Assembly (NCBI RefSeq): GCF_044772865.1
Contig: NZ_CP173029.1
Span: 992,001-1,056,000 of the forward strand
DNA length: 64,000 bases
Source of the DNA: Algirhabdus cladophorae
Lineage (GTDB): Bacteria; Pseudomonadota; Alphaproteobacteria; Rhodobacterales; Rhodobacteraceae
Reading direction: 5' to 3'
Of the stretch, positions 1 to 8,540 are shown piece by piece. The notes beneath the pieces are model-generated. The model did no database searches and was not told the DNA's origin. It was given only the letters and a program-made list of their open reading frames with translations. Made by a program: the position numbers and the translations under genes. The number at the start of each line of letters is the position of its first letter. Within the stretch, counting starts at the first letter, position 1.

Positions 1-1
1 T

Positions 2-829
2 TGGCGTGGCCAGCCCGTGCGCGGCCGTCGCTTGTTGGTCTGGGCCGAGCAGGGCATCGGCGATCAGATCATGCAGGCCCGTGTGTTGCAAAAACTTGTG
101 CGCGCAGGGGCCGAGGTCACTGTCGAATGTGATCCGCGATTGATCCCATTGTTTCAGCGCGCCACACCCAAGGTGACCTGCGTAAGCCAGACCGTGCCGT
201 TGGTGCCTGCGCTGCAGATGGGGAATTTCGATTTCCAGACATCCATGCTGTCTGCATGGCGCTGGATTGATGCGCCTGTGACGGGACCTGCCAGTATCAA
301 GGCTGATCCGGTTCTGGTGAAAAAGTACCGCGCAGCTTGGGCTAAACTTGATCCGCTGCGCCCAGATTTGCGCAATATCGGGATCAGCTGGCACTCCAAT
401 GCCAAAGCAACAGGTGCCGCCCGGTCTATCCCCCTAAGCGACCTGATCCCCTTGGCCAAAACCGCAGGGGCCAAGGCGCGGTTCCACAATTTGCAATACG
501 GTGAGACGGATCCGCAAGCAATTTCCAAGGCCTTTGGTGCGGCCCTGATGACCGATACAGGCACCGATCCCTTGGTCGATCTCAATCGTGCCGCGGCCCA
601 GATCAAGGCCCTTGATCTGGTGATCACCATTGACAATGCGACTGCGCATCTGGCCGGGGCGCTGGGGGTGCAAACCTGGGTTTTTCTGCCGAAGGCCAGC
701 GAATATCGCTGGGGGCGCGATCCGGACGTCACGGCACTTTATCCGTCGGTGCGGCTGTTTAGAGCTGATGACCTGACCCGGTGGAGCGGGGCCATTCTGG
801 ATCTGGTAGACGCGCTGGAAGCTTGGTGA
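2..829 (+). CDS. Glycosyltransferase-family-9-like (heptosyltransferase-fold) C-terminal domain, 5' partial
   Basis: The reading frame is open from the first bases (WRGQPVRGRR...), so the true start lies outside the window. What remains, about 275 residues, resembles the glycosyltransferase-like module often found after TPR repeats in alphaproteobacteria. It has a glycine-rich loop near the start (EQGIGDQIM), a central GISWHS segment, and a late 'ITIDNATAHLAGALGVQTWVFLP' type segment, which matches the nucleotide-sugar binding region of GT9/heptosyltransferase folds. The missing N-terminus may carry TPRs. The acceptor and donor cannot be told from sequence. It converges with the next gene, leaving a one-base gap. 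Confidence 0.7.
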   Translation, partial: WRGQPVRGRRLLVWAEQGIGDQIMQARVLQKLVRAGAEVTVECDPRLIPLFQRATPKVTCVSQTVPLVPALQMGNFDFQTSMLSAWRWIDAPVTGPASIKADPVLVKKYRAAWAKLDPLRPDLRNIGISWHSNAKATGAARSIPLSDLIPLAKTAGAKARFHNLQYGETDPQAISKAFGAALMTDTGTDPLVDLNRAAAQIKALDLVITIDNATAHLAGALGVQTWVFLPKASEYRWGRDPDVTALYPSVRLFRADDLTRWSGAILDLVDALEAW

Positions 830-830
830 T

Positions 831-1517
831 TTAGCTGGGTTTTTGGCGCAGGGCAGGGTAGCGCCCCGAGGCCACAAAATCCGCGTGCACCACGCCCACT
901 TGGACAGGCATGGCAGGTAGTTTTGCCAAACGCGCTATGGCAAACCGGTGCATGCCACCGCCGTAACGCAGGGCATTTCCGTGTCGATCAAGATGCACAA
1001 AAACCCCGCCATGTTCGCGCCTGTATTGGTCTGGCAGCTGGGCCTTTGGTTTGAGCTCTTGCGTGCGTAAGACCAAGGCCCAAAGAGCATCCAGCCGCTT
1101 ATACCGTTGTCGCAAATCCTCAATAGTGTAGCAATCATCCGGACTGCCGCCGGCGGCAATTTCCGCACTGAGTTTGTGGAAAATGGGTGTATCTTCCCAG
1201 TTCGCGTGATCAATGAACCGCGCTTTGCACGACATATATTTGATGTCGTCCACCATCGGTTGCGCCTGTTGATCCCAATCGCCGTCCCTGACCTGACCGC
1301 TGTTTTTGCGGCGAAAATCTGAGGTTTTATAGGGCGGTTTTGCGACAAAACGCAGGTTAATCTGGCCGGGATCGAGGTACAAACACTCGTCGCTTTGCGG
1401 GGCCTCCGCGCCATATTTCAAACGGTTCGCCACATCGCGCAGGATTTTGCGAGGCACTTGATTGGCCACCCATCGGCTGCGCCGTCTCTTTGGCTTATGT
1501 GTTGGCGTCGATTGCAT
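831..1517 (-). CDS. Conserved hypothetical protein, ParB-like C-terminal signature
   Basis: This 228-residue soluble protein has a very basic N-terminus (KPKRRRSR). I do not recognise the family with certainty. The C-terminal segment GGGMHRFAIARLAKLPAMPVQ resembles the 'G.HR..A....G...PV.V' strand-helix of ParB/sulfiredoxin-like domains, which bind nucleotides or DNA, but the upstream ParB boxes are not obvious. The middle holds many Trp/Tyr/Asp residues (GDWDQQ, HANWEDTPIF). It is a single gene, convergent with the partial glycosyltransferase. The glycosyltransferase context hints at an envelope role, but that is only proximity. Confidence 0.6.
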   Translation of the reverse strand: MQSTPTHKPKRRRSRWVANQVPRKILRDVANRLKYGAEAPQSDECLYLDPGQINLRFVAKPPYKTSDFRRKNSGQVRDGDWDQQAQPMVDDIKYMSCKARFIDHANWEDTPIFHKLSAEIAAGGSPDDCYTIEDLRQRYKRLDALWALVLRTQELKPKAQLPDQYRREHGGVFVHLDRHGNALRYGGGMHRFAIARLAKLPAMPVQVGVVHADFVASGRYPALRQKPS

Positions 1518-1577
1518 TTGATCCTGCTACACCTTGGCGGTTGGGCCTTCAACCGCTTGGGCTAGGAGCGTGGCTTT

Positions 1578-2771
1578 CTAACGTGATTGTGTCTTAATCG
1601 CGCGGCCTGCCGCCACAGCCGAGGACCACGCCCACTGAAAATTAAAGCCCCCCAACCAGCCCGTCACATCCACCACTTCACCGATGAAATATAGGCCGTT
1701 CACGTCTTTGGCCTGCATGGTTTGTGAGTTCAGATCAGCAGTGCTTACCCCGCCCAAAGTCACCTCGGCTGTGCGGTAACCTTCTGTGCCTGATGGGGTC
1801 AGCATCCATTTGCGATAACAGTCTTCCAATCGGGCCAAATGGCTGTCGGATTGATCTGCCAGATTGCCTGCGAGACCTGCTTTATCCACCATCATCTGGG
1901 CCAGCTTGGTGGGAAGGTGATCGGCCAAAACGTTATGGACTGCGCGCTTTCCTGTTTTTTGACGGGTTTCGCGCAGGGCGGGCAGGATGTAGCCCTTTGG
2001 ATCAAGGTTTACCGAGATCGGCGTGGAGGGCGTCCAGTAACTGCTGATTTGCAGGATCGACGGGCCAGACAGGCCGCGATGGGTGCACAGCAGCCCCTCT
2101 TCGAATTGAGTGTCCCGAGTTTGCACACTGGCATTTAATGACAACCCCGACATGGGCGCTACATCTGCCATCACATCAGGCCCAAAGGTTAGCGGCACAA
2201 GGCCTGCGCGGGTCTCGACCACCTCTAGGCCAAATTGCGCAGCGATGTCATATCCCCATCCAGTGGCCCCCATTTTGGGGATCGATTTGCCGCCTGTGGC
2301 AATAATCAGGTTGGTACAGGTCAGATCGGTCGCCTGATCGCCTTTTTGCAAGGCCACGCTAAAACCTTGGTCGGTCTTTTGAACCTTCGTGACAGAGGTT
2401 TGCAGCCAAAGCTGGGCCTTTGCAGCCTCCATTTCAGCCATAAGCATTGCGATGATTTCCTTGGCGGAGCCGTTGCAAAACAATTGGCCCAGCGTTTTCT
2501 CGTGATAGGCGATGCCATGGCGGGTGACCAAATCGATAAAATCCCATTGGGTGTAGCGGGCCAGCGCCGATTTGCAGAAATGCGGGTTTTGCGACAGAAA
2601 ATTCTCGGGTGAGGCATAAAGATTGGTGAAATTGCAACGCCCGCCGCCGGAAATACGGATTTTATCGCCGGCCTTTTTGGCGTGATCCACAACCAAAACC
2701 GATCCGCCGCAATGGGCCGCCGCCATCAGGCCTGCCGCGCCCGCTCCAACAATGAGAGTATCAACCTTCAT
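1578..2771 (-). CDS. NAD(P)/FAD-dependent oxidoreductase, HI0933/BaiN-like flavoprotein
   Basis: This 397-residue flavoprotein starts with a dinucleotide-binding fold (MKVDTLIVGAGAAGLMAAAH). It is followed by the GGGRCNFTN signature typical of the HI0933/YhiN/BaiN family, and near the end by the second FAD-contacting segment GGFNFQWAWSSAVAAGRA. The frame stays open upstream to 3050, but that extension overlaps the divergent ftsW promoter and start and lacks family character, so I place the start at the Met just before the Rossmann motif. The physiological substrate of most members is unknown; BaiN members reduce bile-acid intermediates. It is divergent from ftsW, with 118 bases between. Confidence 0.85.
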   Translation of the reverse strand: MKVDTLIVGAGAAGLMAAAHCGGSVLVVDHAKKAGDKIRISGGGRCNFTNLYASPENFLSQNPHFCKSALARYTQWDFIDLVTRHGIAYHEKTLGQLFCNGSAKEIIAMLMAEMEAAKAQLWLQTSVTKVQKTDQGFSVALQKGDQATDLTCTNLIIATGGKSIPKMGATGWGYDIAAQFGLEVVETRAGLVPLTFGPDVMADVAPMSGLSLNASVQTRDTQFEEGLLCTHRGLSGPSILQISSYWTPSTPISVNLDPKGYILPALRETRQKTGKRAVHNVLADHLPTKLAQMMVDKAGLAGNLADQSDSHLARLEDCYRKWMLTPSGTEGYRTAEVTLGGVSTADLNSQTMQAKDVNGLYFIGEVVDVTGWLGGFNFQWAWSSAVAAGRAIKTQSR

Positions 2772-2889
2772 CTGTCCCAACTGCCTGCTGTAACGCGTAT
2801 TTTCAACTCGCATTTGCAGGGTTTTTACGTTATACTTGGTGGATAGACCCCGAAAAGGGGCACAATCAGAGGCAGCGAGCGGTAGCTTC

Positions 2890-4059
2890 ATGACGGAAAT
2901 GGTGTTTGGCACTGTCCCCCAGCGGGATGGCGAGCCTGTTTTGCCACGTTGGTGGCGGACAATTGACAAGTGGACGATGGCGGCGATTTTGCTGCTGTTT
3001 GTGATTGGGATTTTGTTGGGTCTGGCCTCGTCGCCGCCCTTGGCCGCCAAGAACGGCCATCAGCCGTTTCACTATGTCTCGAAACAAGCGATCTTTGGCG
3101 CAATGGCCCTTGTGGCGATGGTGCTGACTTCGATGATGCAGCCCAATCTGGTGCGCCGCTTGGCTGTCGTTGGCTTTCTTGTGTCTTTTGTGGCCCTCAT
3201 GGGGTTGCCCTTCTTTGGCACAGATTTTGGCAAAGGCGCTGTACGTTGGTATTCACTGGGTTTTGCGTCGTTACAGCCATCTGAGTTTCTCAAACCCGGT
3301 TTTGTGGTCATGTCTGCATGGATGATGGCCGCCAGCCAGCAGATCAATGGCCCCCCTGGAAAATCGCTTAGCTTTGCGTTGACCATTGTAATTGTTGCCT
3401 TTTTGGCGTTACAGCCTGATTTTGGTCAGGCCTGCCTCGTACTATTTGGCTGGGGCGTGATGTGGTTTGTGGCCGGTGCGCCAATGCTTTTGCTGATCGC
3501 TATGGCCGGTTTGGTCGTTGTTGCTGGCAGCTTTGCCTATTCCATGTCTGAACACTTTGCCCGCCGGATTGACGGGTTTCTCAGCCCTGATGTGGATCCC
3601 ACAACGCAACTTGGCTATGCCACCAATGCCATTCGCGAGGGCGGTTTTTTCGGGGTTGGTGTGGGCGAAGGCCAAGTGAAACAGTCGCTGCCCGATGCCC
3701 ATACAGATTTTATTATTGCAGTGGCAGCCGAGGAATATGGCCTGATCTGCGTGTTGGTCATCATCGCACTTTATGCCGTGGTCGTTGTGCGGTCCCTCGT
3801 GCGATTGATGCGCGAACGGGATCCGTTCATTCGTTTGGCGGGTACAGGGCTGGCCTGCATGTTTGCAATCCAAGCAATGGTGAACATGGGCGTGGCTGTT
3901 CGGTTGTTGCCTGCCAAAGGCATGACCTTGCCCTTTGTCAGTTACGGCGGATCCTCGCTGATTGCCGGTGGGATTGCGGTTGGCATGTTGCTGGCGTTTA
4001 CCCGCACAAGGCCGCAAGGCGAGATTGGTGATATTTTGATGCGCAGGGCGGCCCGTTAA
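2890..4059 (+). CDS. ftsW: Lipid II polymerase / division protein FtsW (SEDS family)
   Basis: This is a 389-residue polytopic membrane protein of the SEDS family, which polymerises lipid II into septal glycan with a class B PBP. About ten hydrophobic segments are visible. Family hallmarks are present: LQPDFGQACLV in the middle, 'DAHTDFIIAVAAEEYG' in the large periplasmic loop with conserved Asp/Glu residues, and the C-terminal 'GMTLPFVSYGGSSLIAGGIAVG'. I start at MTEMVFGT; an upstream in-frame Met at 2836 adds 18 atypical residues. It is first in the + strand dcw run, 31 bases before murG. Confidence 0.95.
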   Translation: MTEMVFGTVPQRDGEPVLPRWWRTIDKWTMAAILLLFVIGILLGLASSPPLAAKNGHQPFHYVSKQAIFGAMALVAMVLTSMMQPNLVRRLAVVGFLVSFVALMGLPFFGTDFGKGAVRWYSLGFASLQPSEFLKPGFVVMSAWMMAASQQINGPPGKSLSFALTIVIVAFLALQPDFGQACLVLFGWGVMWFVAGAPMLLLIAMAGLVVVAGSFAYSMSEHFARRIDGFLSPDVDPTTQLGYATNAIREGGFFGVGVGEGQVKQSLPDAHTDFIIAVAAEEYGLICVLVIIALYAVVVVRSLVRLMRERDPFIRLAGTGLACMFAIQAMVNMGVAVRLLPAKGMTLPFVSYGGSSLIAGGIAVGMLLAFTRTRPQGEIGDILMRRAAR

Positions 4060-4090
4060 ACCGCCCAATAGTGTTGTAAGAGGAACGGTT

Positions 4091-5191
4091 ATGAGTGATA
4101 GCAAACTTCTGGTCATCGCAGCAGGGGGCACAGGCGGACATATGTTTCCCGCCCAAGCCTTGGCTGAGGCGATGTTGGCCAAGGGGTGGCGGGTTAAACT
4201 CAGCACCGATGCGCGCGGCGCGCGCTACACAGGCGGATTTCCTGACGCGGTCGAGATCGAACAGATCAGCAGCGCCACTTTTGCCCGTGGCGGTATCTTG
4301 GCCAAACTGGCGGTGCCTTTTCGGGTTGTGGGCGGGATCCTTGGGGCCAGCTTCAAGATGCTTGGCCAAAAGCCTGATGTCGTGGTTGGGTTTGGCGGCT
4401 ACCCGACAATTCCAGCCTTGGGGGCCGCGTTTTTGTTGCGCAAACCACGTATGATCCACGAACAAAACGGGGTGCTGGGCCGCGTGAACCAGATCTTTTC
4501 CAAGCGGGTTGATGCGGTGGCCTGTGGGACTTGGCCCACGACCTTGCCCGATGGGGTCGACGGCGTACATGTGGGCAATCCCGTGCGCGGCGCCGTTCTG
4601 GTCAAAGCGGGTGCAGGCTATATACCGCCGGGCGATTATCCCATGTCGATGCTGGTCATCGGTGGCTCACAAGGGGCGCGGATCCTGTCGGATGTGGTGC
4701 CTGCCGCTATCGCCAATTTGCCTCTGGATATGTTGCGCCATCTACGTGTCTTTCACCAAGCGCGCGGCGAAGACGAGGACCGCGTCACAGCCTTTTATGC
4801 TGATCAAAACATCACGGCCACTGTGCAGCCGTTTTTCACCGATATCCCCACGCTGATGTCCGAGGCGCAATTGGTCATCAGCCGTTCTGGCGCCTCCAGC
4901 GTTGCGGATATTTCCGTCATTGGGCGACCCAGCATCCTTGTGCCGTTTGCGGCGGCCACTGGCGATCACCAAACGGTCAATGCCCAAGGCCTGTCCGAGG
5001 CAGGCGGTGCTGTTGTGATTCAGGAATCCGCACTTCAGGTCGATGCCTTGACTGCCACGATCCAAGATATCCTCACGCAAGAAAAGAAGGCCATGTCAAT
5101 GGCCCAAGCCGCTTTGTCCCAAGGGCGGCCCGATGCCACAACGTCATTGGTGGACATGGTCGAAAAACTAGCACAGAAGGCAGGAAAATGA
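4091..5191 (+). CDS. murG: UDP-GlcNAc:undecaprenyl-pyrophosphoryl-MurNAc-pentapeptide GlcNAc transferase MurG
   Basis: MurG converts lipid I to lipid II at the cytoplasmic face of the membrane. The 366-residue product has the N-terminal glycine loop AAGGTGGHMFPAQALAEA, the second G-loop VVVGFGGYPTIPALGAA and HEQNGVLGRVN. In the C-terminal UDP-GlcNAc domain there are GGSQGARILSDVVP and the donor-binding 'SRSGASSVADISVIGRPSILVPF...GDHQTVNA'. A purine-rich AGAGGAA lies about 8 bases before the ATG. The stop region overlaps a possible upstream murC start as ATGA, so the two genes are translationally close. Confidence 0.97.
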   Translation: MSDSKLLVIAAGGTGGHMFPAQALAEAMLAKGWRVKLSTDARGARYTGGFPDAVEIEQISSATFARGGILAKLAVPFRVVGGILGASFKMLGQKPDVVVGFGGYPTIPALGAAFLLRKPRMIHEQNGVLGRVNQIFSKRVDAVACGTWPTTLPDGVDGVHVGNPVRGAVLVKAGAGYIPPGDYPMSMLVIGGSQGARILSDVVPAAIANLPLDMLRHLRVFHQARGEDEDRVTAFYADQNITATVQPFFTDIPTLMSEAQLVISRSGASSVADISVIGRPSILVPFAAATGDHQTVNAQGLSEAGGAVVIQESALQVDALTATIQDILTQEKKAMSMAQAALSQGRPDATTSLVDMVEKLAQKAGK

Positions 5192-5208
5192 TGGACGGGA
5201 GCAGAGTA

Positions 5209-6609
5209 ATGAACGCAGCAGCAACCAAGCTGCCCACGCAGTTGGGCGCATTGCATTTTGTCGGTATCGGTGGGATCGGCATGTCGGGCATTGCCGAAGT
5301 GCTGCTGGACCACGGCTATTCTGTCCAAGGCTCGGACCTCAAGGAAAGCAAAATCACCCAACGGCTGGAACGTCTGGGGGCCAAGATTTTCATCGGGCAA
5401 AAGGCCGAGAACCTTGAGGGGGCAGAAGTCATCGTGATCTCAAGCGCCATCAAACCAGGCAATGCCGAATATGACGCGGCCCGCGCCAAAGGCCTGCCCA
5501 TCGTGCGGCGCGCGGAAATGCTGGCTGAACTTATGCGCCTGCGCTCGAATGTGGCTGTCGCTGGCACACATGGTAAAACCACAACCACCACGATGGTGTC
5601 GGCCCTGTTGGATGCAGGCGGGATCGACCCGACGGTGATCAACGGCGGTATCATCCACGCCTATGACAGCAACGCCCGTGTGGGGCAGGGCGAATGGATG
5701 GTGGTCGAAGCGGATGAAAGCGATGGCACGTTTAACCGCCTGCCTGCCACCATCGCTGTGGTCACCAACATTGACCCCGAACATATGGAACACTGGGGCG
5801 ACTTTGACACGCTGCGTCAGGGCTTCCTCGATTTTGTCTCGAACATTCCGTTCTACGGGCTGGCGGTGTGCTGCACCGATCACCCCGAAGTGCAATCGCT
5901 GGTGGGCAAGATCACCGACCGCCGCGTGGTCACTTACGGCTTTAACGCGCAGGCTGATGTGCGCGCGATCAACCTCGAATATCGGGGGGGATCAGCCTAT
6001 TTCGACGTGGCGCTACAGGCCGAGGATCAAGTGATCGAAGGCTGTATGTTGCCCATGCCCGGCGATCACAATGTCTCCAACGCTTTGGCGGCTGTGGCTG
6101 TTGCGCGGCATCTGGGCCTCAAACGCTCCGAGATCAAAAAAGCGCTTGAGGAATTCCGGGGTGTGAACCGCCGCTTTACCCGCGTGGGCGAAGTTGGGGG
6201 CGTGACCATCATCGACGACTACGCACACCATCCGGTCGAGATCGCAGCGGCCCTGAAAGCCGCCCGTCAAGCCACTGAAGGCCGCGTGATCGCTGTGCAT
6301 CAACCACACCGCTACACCCGTTTGCACGACTTGTTTGACGACTTCTGTGGCTGTTTTAACGACAGCGATGTTGTGGCCATTGCCGAAGTGTTTGCTGCGG
6401 GTGAAGAGCCGATCGAAGGTGCGAGCCGCGATGATCTGGTCGCAGGCCTGATCCGCCACGGCCACCGCCATGCCCGCGCCGTTGTGGGCGAGGACGACTT
6501 GCTGAGACTGGTGCGCGAGCAAGCCAGTGCTGGCGATATGGTCGTCTGCCTCGGGGCCGGTAGCATCAGCGCATGGGCCAACGGCCTGCCCGAGAAACTG
6601 AAAGGCTAG
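5209..6609 (+). CDS. murC: UDP-N-acetylmuramate--L-alanine ligase MurC
   Basis: MurC adds L-Ala to UDP-MurNAc in the cytoplasm with ATP. The protein (466 residues from this start) has the N-terminal HFVGIGGIGMSGIAEVL nucleotide-sugar fold, the Mur ligase P-loop AGTHGKTTTTT near residue 120, VVEADESDGTF with the metal-binding Glu, NIDPEHMEHW, and the C-terminal domain motif DDYAHHPVEI plus HQPHRYTR. I prefer MNAAATKLP because GGGAGCAGAG sits just upstream; the ATG at 5188 would overlap murG by 4 bases and add 7 residues. The next gene starts one base after the stop. Confidence 0.96.
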   Translation: MNAAATKLPTQLGALHFVGIGGIGMSGIAEVLLDHGYSVQGSDLKESKITQRLERLGAKIFIGQKAENLEGAEVIVISSAIKPGNAEYDAARAKGLPIVRRAEMLAELMRLRSNVAVAGTHGKTTTTTMVSALLDAGGIDPTVINGGIIHAYDSNARVGQGEWMVVEADESDGTFNRLPATIAVVTNIDPEHMEHWGDFDTLRQGFLDFVSNIPFYGLAVCCTDHPEVQSLVGKITDRRVVTYGFNAQADVRAINLEYRGGSAYFDVALQAEDQVIEGCMLPMPGDHNVSNALAAVAVARHLGLKRSEIKKALEEFRGVNRRFTRVGEVGGVTIIDDYAHHPVEIAAALKAARQATEGRVIAVHQPHRYTRLHDLFDDFCGCFNDSDVVAIAEVFAAGEEPIEGASRDDLVAGLIRHGHRHARAVVGEDDLLRLVREQASAGDMVVCLGAGSISAWANGLPEKLKG

Positions 6610-6610
6610 G

Positions 6611-6862
6611 ATGACACTTTCCTTCGCCCTTGCCTGTGTCTGGATGATCGCCGCCAACGTGCTGGCGATGATGCCCAGCCAAGACAACCACTGGAAACGC
6701 GCCTACTGGCTCATCGGCATCGGCGTGCCCCTGCTGGGGTTTTTGACCTACGAAAACGGCCCATGGATCGGCCTGATAGCCCTCGTCATGGGCATGTGGA
6801 TGCTGCGCTGGCCCGTTGTGTATCTGGGCCGCTGGGTGAAACGCGTGGTGCTAAAGGGCTAG
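6611..6862 (+). CDS. DUF2484 small membrane protein between murC and murB
   Basis: This is an 83-residue, strongly hydrophobic protein with three likely transmembrane stretches (about residues 3-21, 31-46 and 51-71) and a basic C-terminus (GRWVKRVVLKG). Its position immediately after murC matches the DUF2484 family, which I know from rhodobacteral dcw clusters in this same slot. Function is unknown. Constant linkage to mur genes suggests a role near the peptidoglycan precursor machinery, but that is inference. The spacing to murC (one base) implies co-translation. Confidence 0.8.
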   Translation: MTLSFALACVWMIAANVLAMMPSQDNHWKRAYWLIGIGVPLLGFLTYENGPWIGLIALVMGMWMLRWPVVYLGRWVKRVVLKG

Positions 6863-6899
6863 GCTTGTTTTTGTTGGCTGCGTCTGAGACGGTGAGGCC

Positions 6900-8489
6900 A
6901 TGGTAGAGAAGTCGAATAGTATTGATCAAGAAGTTGTCAAAGACTGGTTAGAAAGCAACCTTCGGTCTAAGCCCAATTTGATTGGTTTCGACCAAGCTCT
7001 GTTTTTAATGAGTCAAGCTTCCACCAGATACACTGTGACTATATTGTTTGGCGATAGCGTTCAAATTGCCTCCGAGGACAGACTTCAACTTCTTCGGTCG
7101 AATTTAACGGCAGTTCTTTGCAGCCTGCTCAAATCATCTGCACTCGGGAAAGTTGCTAAAAATGTTTTTGACGCCAACGGATCCCGTCCAGCGCTGAATG
7201 AAAGGCGGCAAGAAAACGAACAAGCTTTTGATACTGAATTTGGTATTCTGAAACTTAAAAGCGAAACGATCTTCAAAACAATTCAATCGGGTCCAGTAGA
7301 AGATGCGATGCATGCACTGAGCACCGTTTGTTGGCTTACAACACATGAAGATCACGGCACACCAATTAGTCCTTATTTTTTTGATATTGTTCCTAAAGTT
7401 ACGAACACTGAGCCGTTGTTTGACTGTCTTAAGGCCGATTTTACTGCGCTCAAAGGTAGAGAACTTAGCGCGGCAACGGCCTTGTTTTCAGGGACAGAAA
7501 AGTATTCAGGGAAATTCCCAGTAAGCAAATTATCAACACTCCACGCATCAAGTTTTTCGCTGGCTTTCGATAATAGTTTTAGGCAACCTGACTTCTCCTT
7601 CTGGATCGCATGGTACGACCGCTTACTCGACGGCAAAGACATCTACGCCCAAGAGCTGCACGATATTCTGATCACTCTGACGGACGAGGATTGGGACAAA
7701 GGCCCCACGCATATCAATCCTAAGTTTGAATCGGTCTTATTGAAGTATCAGGAGGGTGACACGTTTTTTGATGGTGAGATAGTTTATGACAAAGAAACCG
7801 GTAAGTTGCAGCATGTTTCTGAACCTATCCCGGAGCCAGACAATACGGAAATTAGACAAAAGATGTTGTTTATAGCTCAAATTTTTGAAGGCGAAGGCGG
7901 CGAAAACAAGCCCTATCAACCACTTGATAATCAATTGGCCAAAATCGTTGAAGTTGCCTCAAATGATTCAAGCAGTACATCTTTGCTCTGGGACGCTTGT
8001 GATATCGCTATCGACATCACCAACGCAAAAACTGAAGAAGGTGAATGCCCTAAAGACTATAACGTAAAAGTTTTTCTCAACCAATTGAGGGATACCAAGA
8101 GAGATATTGAGCACGCGGCACCTAGGTTCCGAGAGAAGGTATTAGACCGAAAAACAACCGATCAATCTTTGCCAGATCAGTCCGATGAAGACTTGGCAAT
8201 CCAAAATCTATCACAAGCTGTTGAGATCGTGGAAGCCGAATTGCAGGTCAAGCTTATTGATATTGTCAAAACAGCCTTTGACAGGCGACAACCACAAATA
8301 GTTCGTCAAAAAGCGGTTCAAGAACTCAAAGCGTATTTGCCCAGGATGATCTCGACCTGGAAAAAGGCAACAGATGATGCAACGGGACTTGCAAAGAATG
8401 TTGGAACGATTGCTGCAGCAGGCATCGGCACTATTGCAGGCAGTTGGCTGGGTCTTAAGTGGTTATGGAGCTTTTTCTTTGGTCTTTGA
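6900..8489 (+). CDS. Uncharacterised 529-residue protein with C-terminal membrane anchor, inserted in the dcw cluster
   Basis: I do not recognise the family. The protein is mostly soluble, acidic and rich in Asn, Ser, Asp and Lys. It ends in a glycine-zipper-like hydrophobic segment (residues about 500-528: GTIAAAGIGTIAGSW...WSFFFG), suggesting a C-terminal tail anchor. Residues about 235-273 hold a W-aromatic motif (FWIAWYDRLLDG) followed by DEDWDKGPTHIN; I have an unverified memory of similar 'WY.R.L.G...DWDKGP..N' motifs in alphaproteobacterial hypotheticals. By eye the base composition is clearly more AT-rich than the flanking mur genes, with AAA/AAT/TTT codons frequent, as expected for acquired DNA. 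The ribosome site (GGTGAGG) sits unusually close to the ATG. The gene separates DUF2484 from murB. Confidence 0.8.
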   Translation: MVEKSNSIDQEVVKDWLESNLRSKPNLIGFDQALFLMSQASTRYTVTILFGDSVQIASEDRLQLLRSNLTAVLCSLLKSSALGKVAKNVFDANGSRPALNERRQENEQAFDTEFGILKLKSETIFKTIQSGPVEDAMHALSTVCWLTTHEDHGTPISPYFFDIVPKVTNTEPLFDCLKADFTALKGRELSAATALFSGTEKYSGKFPVSKLSTLHASSFSLAFDNSFRQPDFSFWIAWYDRLLDGKDIYAQELHDILITLTDEDWDKGPTHINPKFESVLLKYQEGDTFFDGEIVYDKETGKLQHVSEPIPEPDNTEIRQKMLFIAQIFEGEGGENKPYQPLDNQLAKIVEVASNDSSSTSLLWDACDIAIDITNAKTEEGECPKDYNVKVFLNQLRDTKRDIEHAAPRFREKVLDRKTTDQSLPDQSDEDLAIQNLSQAVEIVEAELQVKLIDIVKTAFDRRQPQIVRQKAVQELKAYLPRMISTWKKATDDATGLAKNVGTIAAAGIGTIAGSWLGLKWLWSFFFGL

Positions 8490-8540
8490 AGTTCGCCAAA
8501 CCTTATTGCGCCGTGAAGCCGCCACCTCTAGTAAATCGAT

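Noticed and set aside
2772..3050. N-terminal extension of the flavoprotein by 93 residues
   Set aside because: It lies across the divergent ftsW start and promoter and lacks family character; the Rossmann motif begins at the Met at 2771.
3442..4206. Long antisense frame over ftsW
   Set aside because: Shadow of ftsW; composition rich in His/Gln typical of antisense frames.
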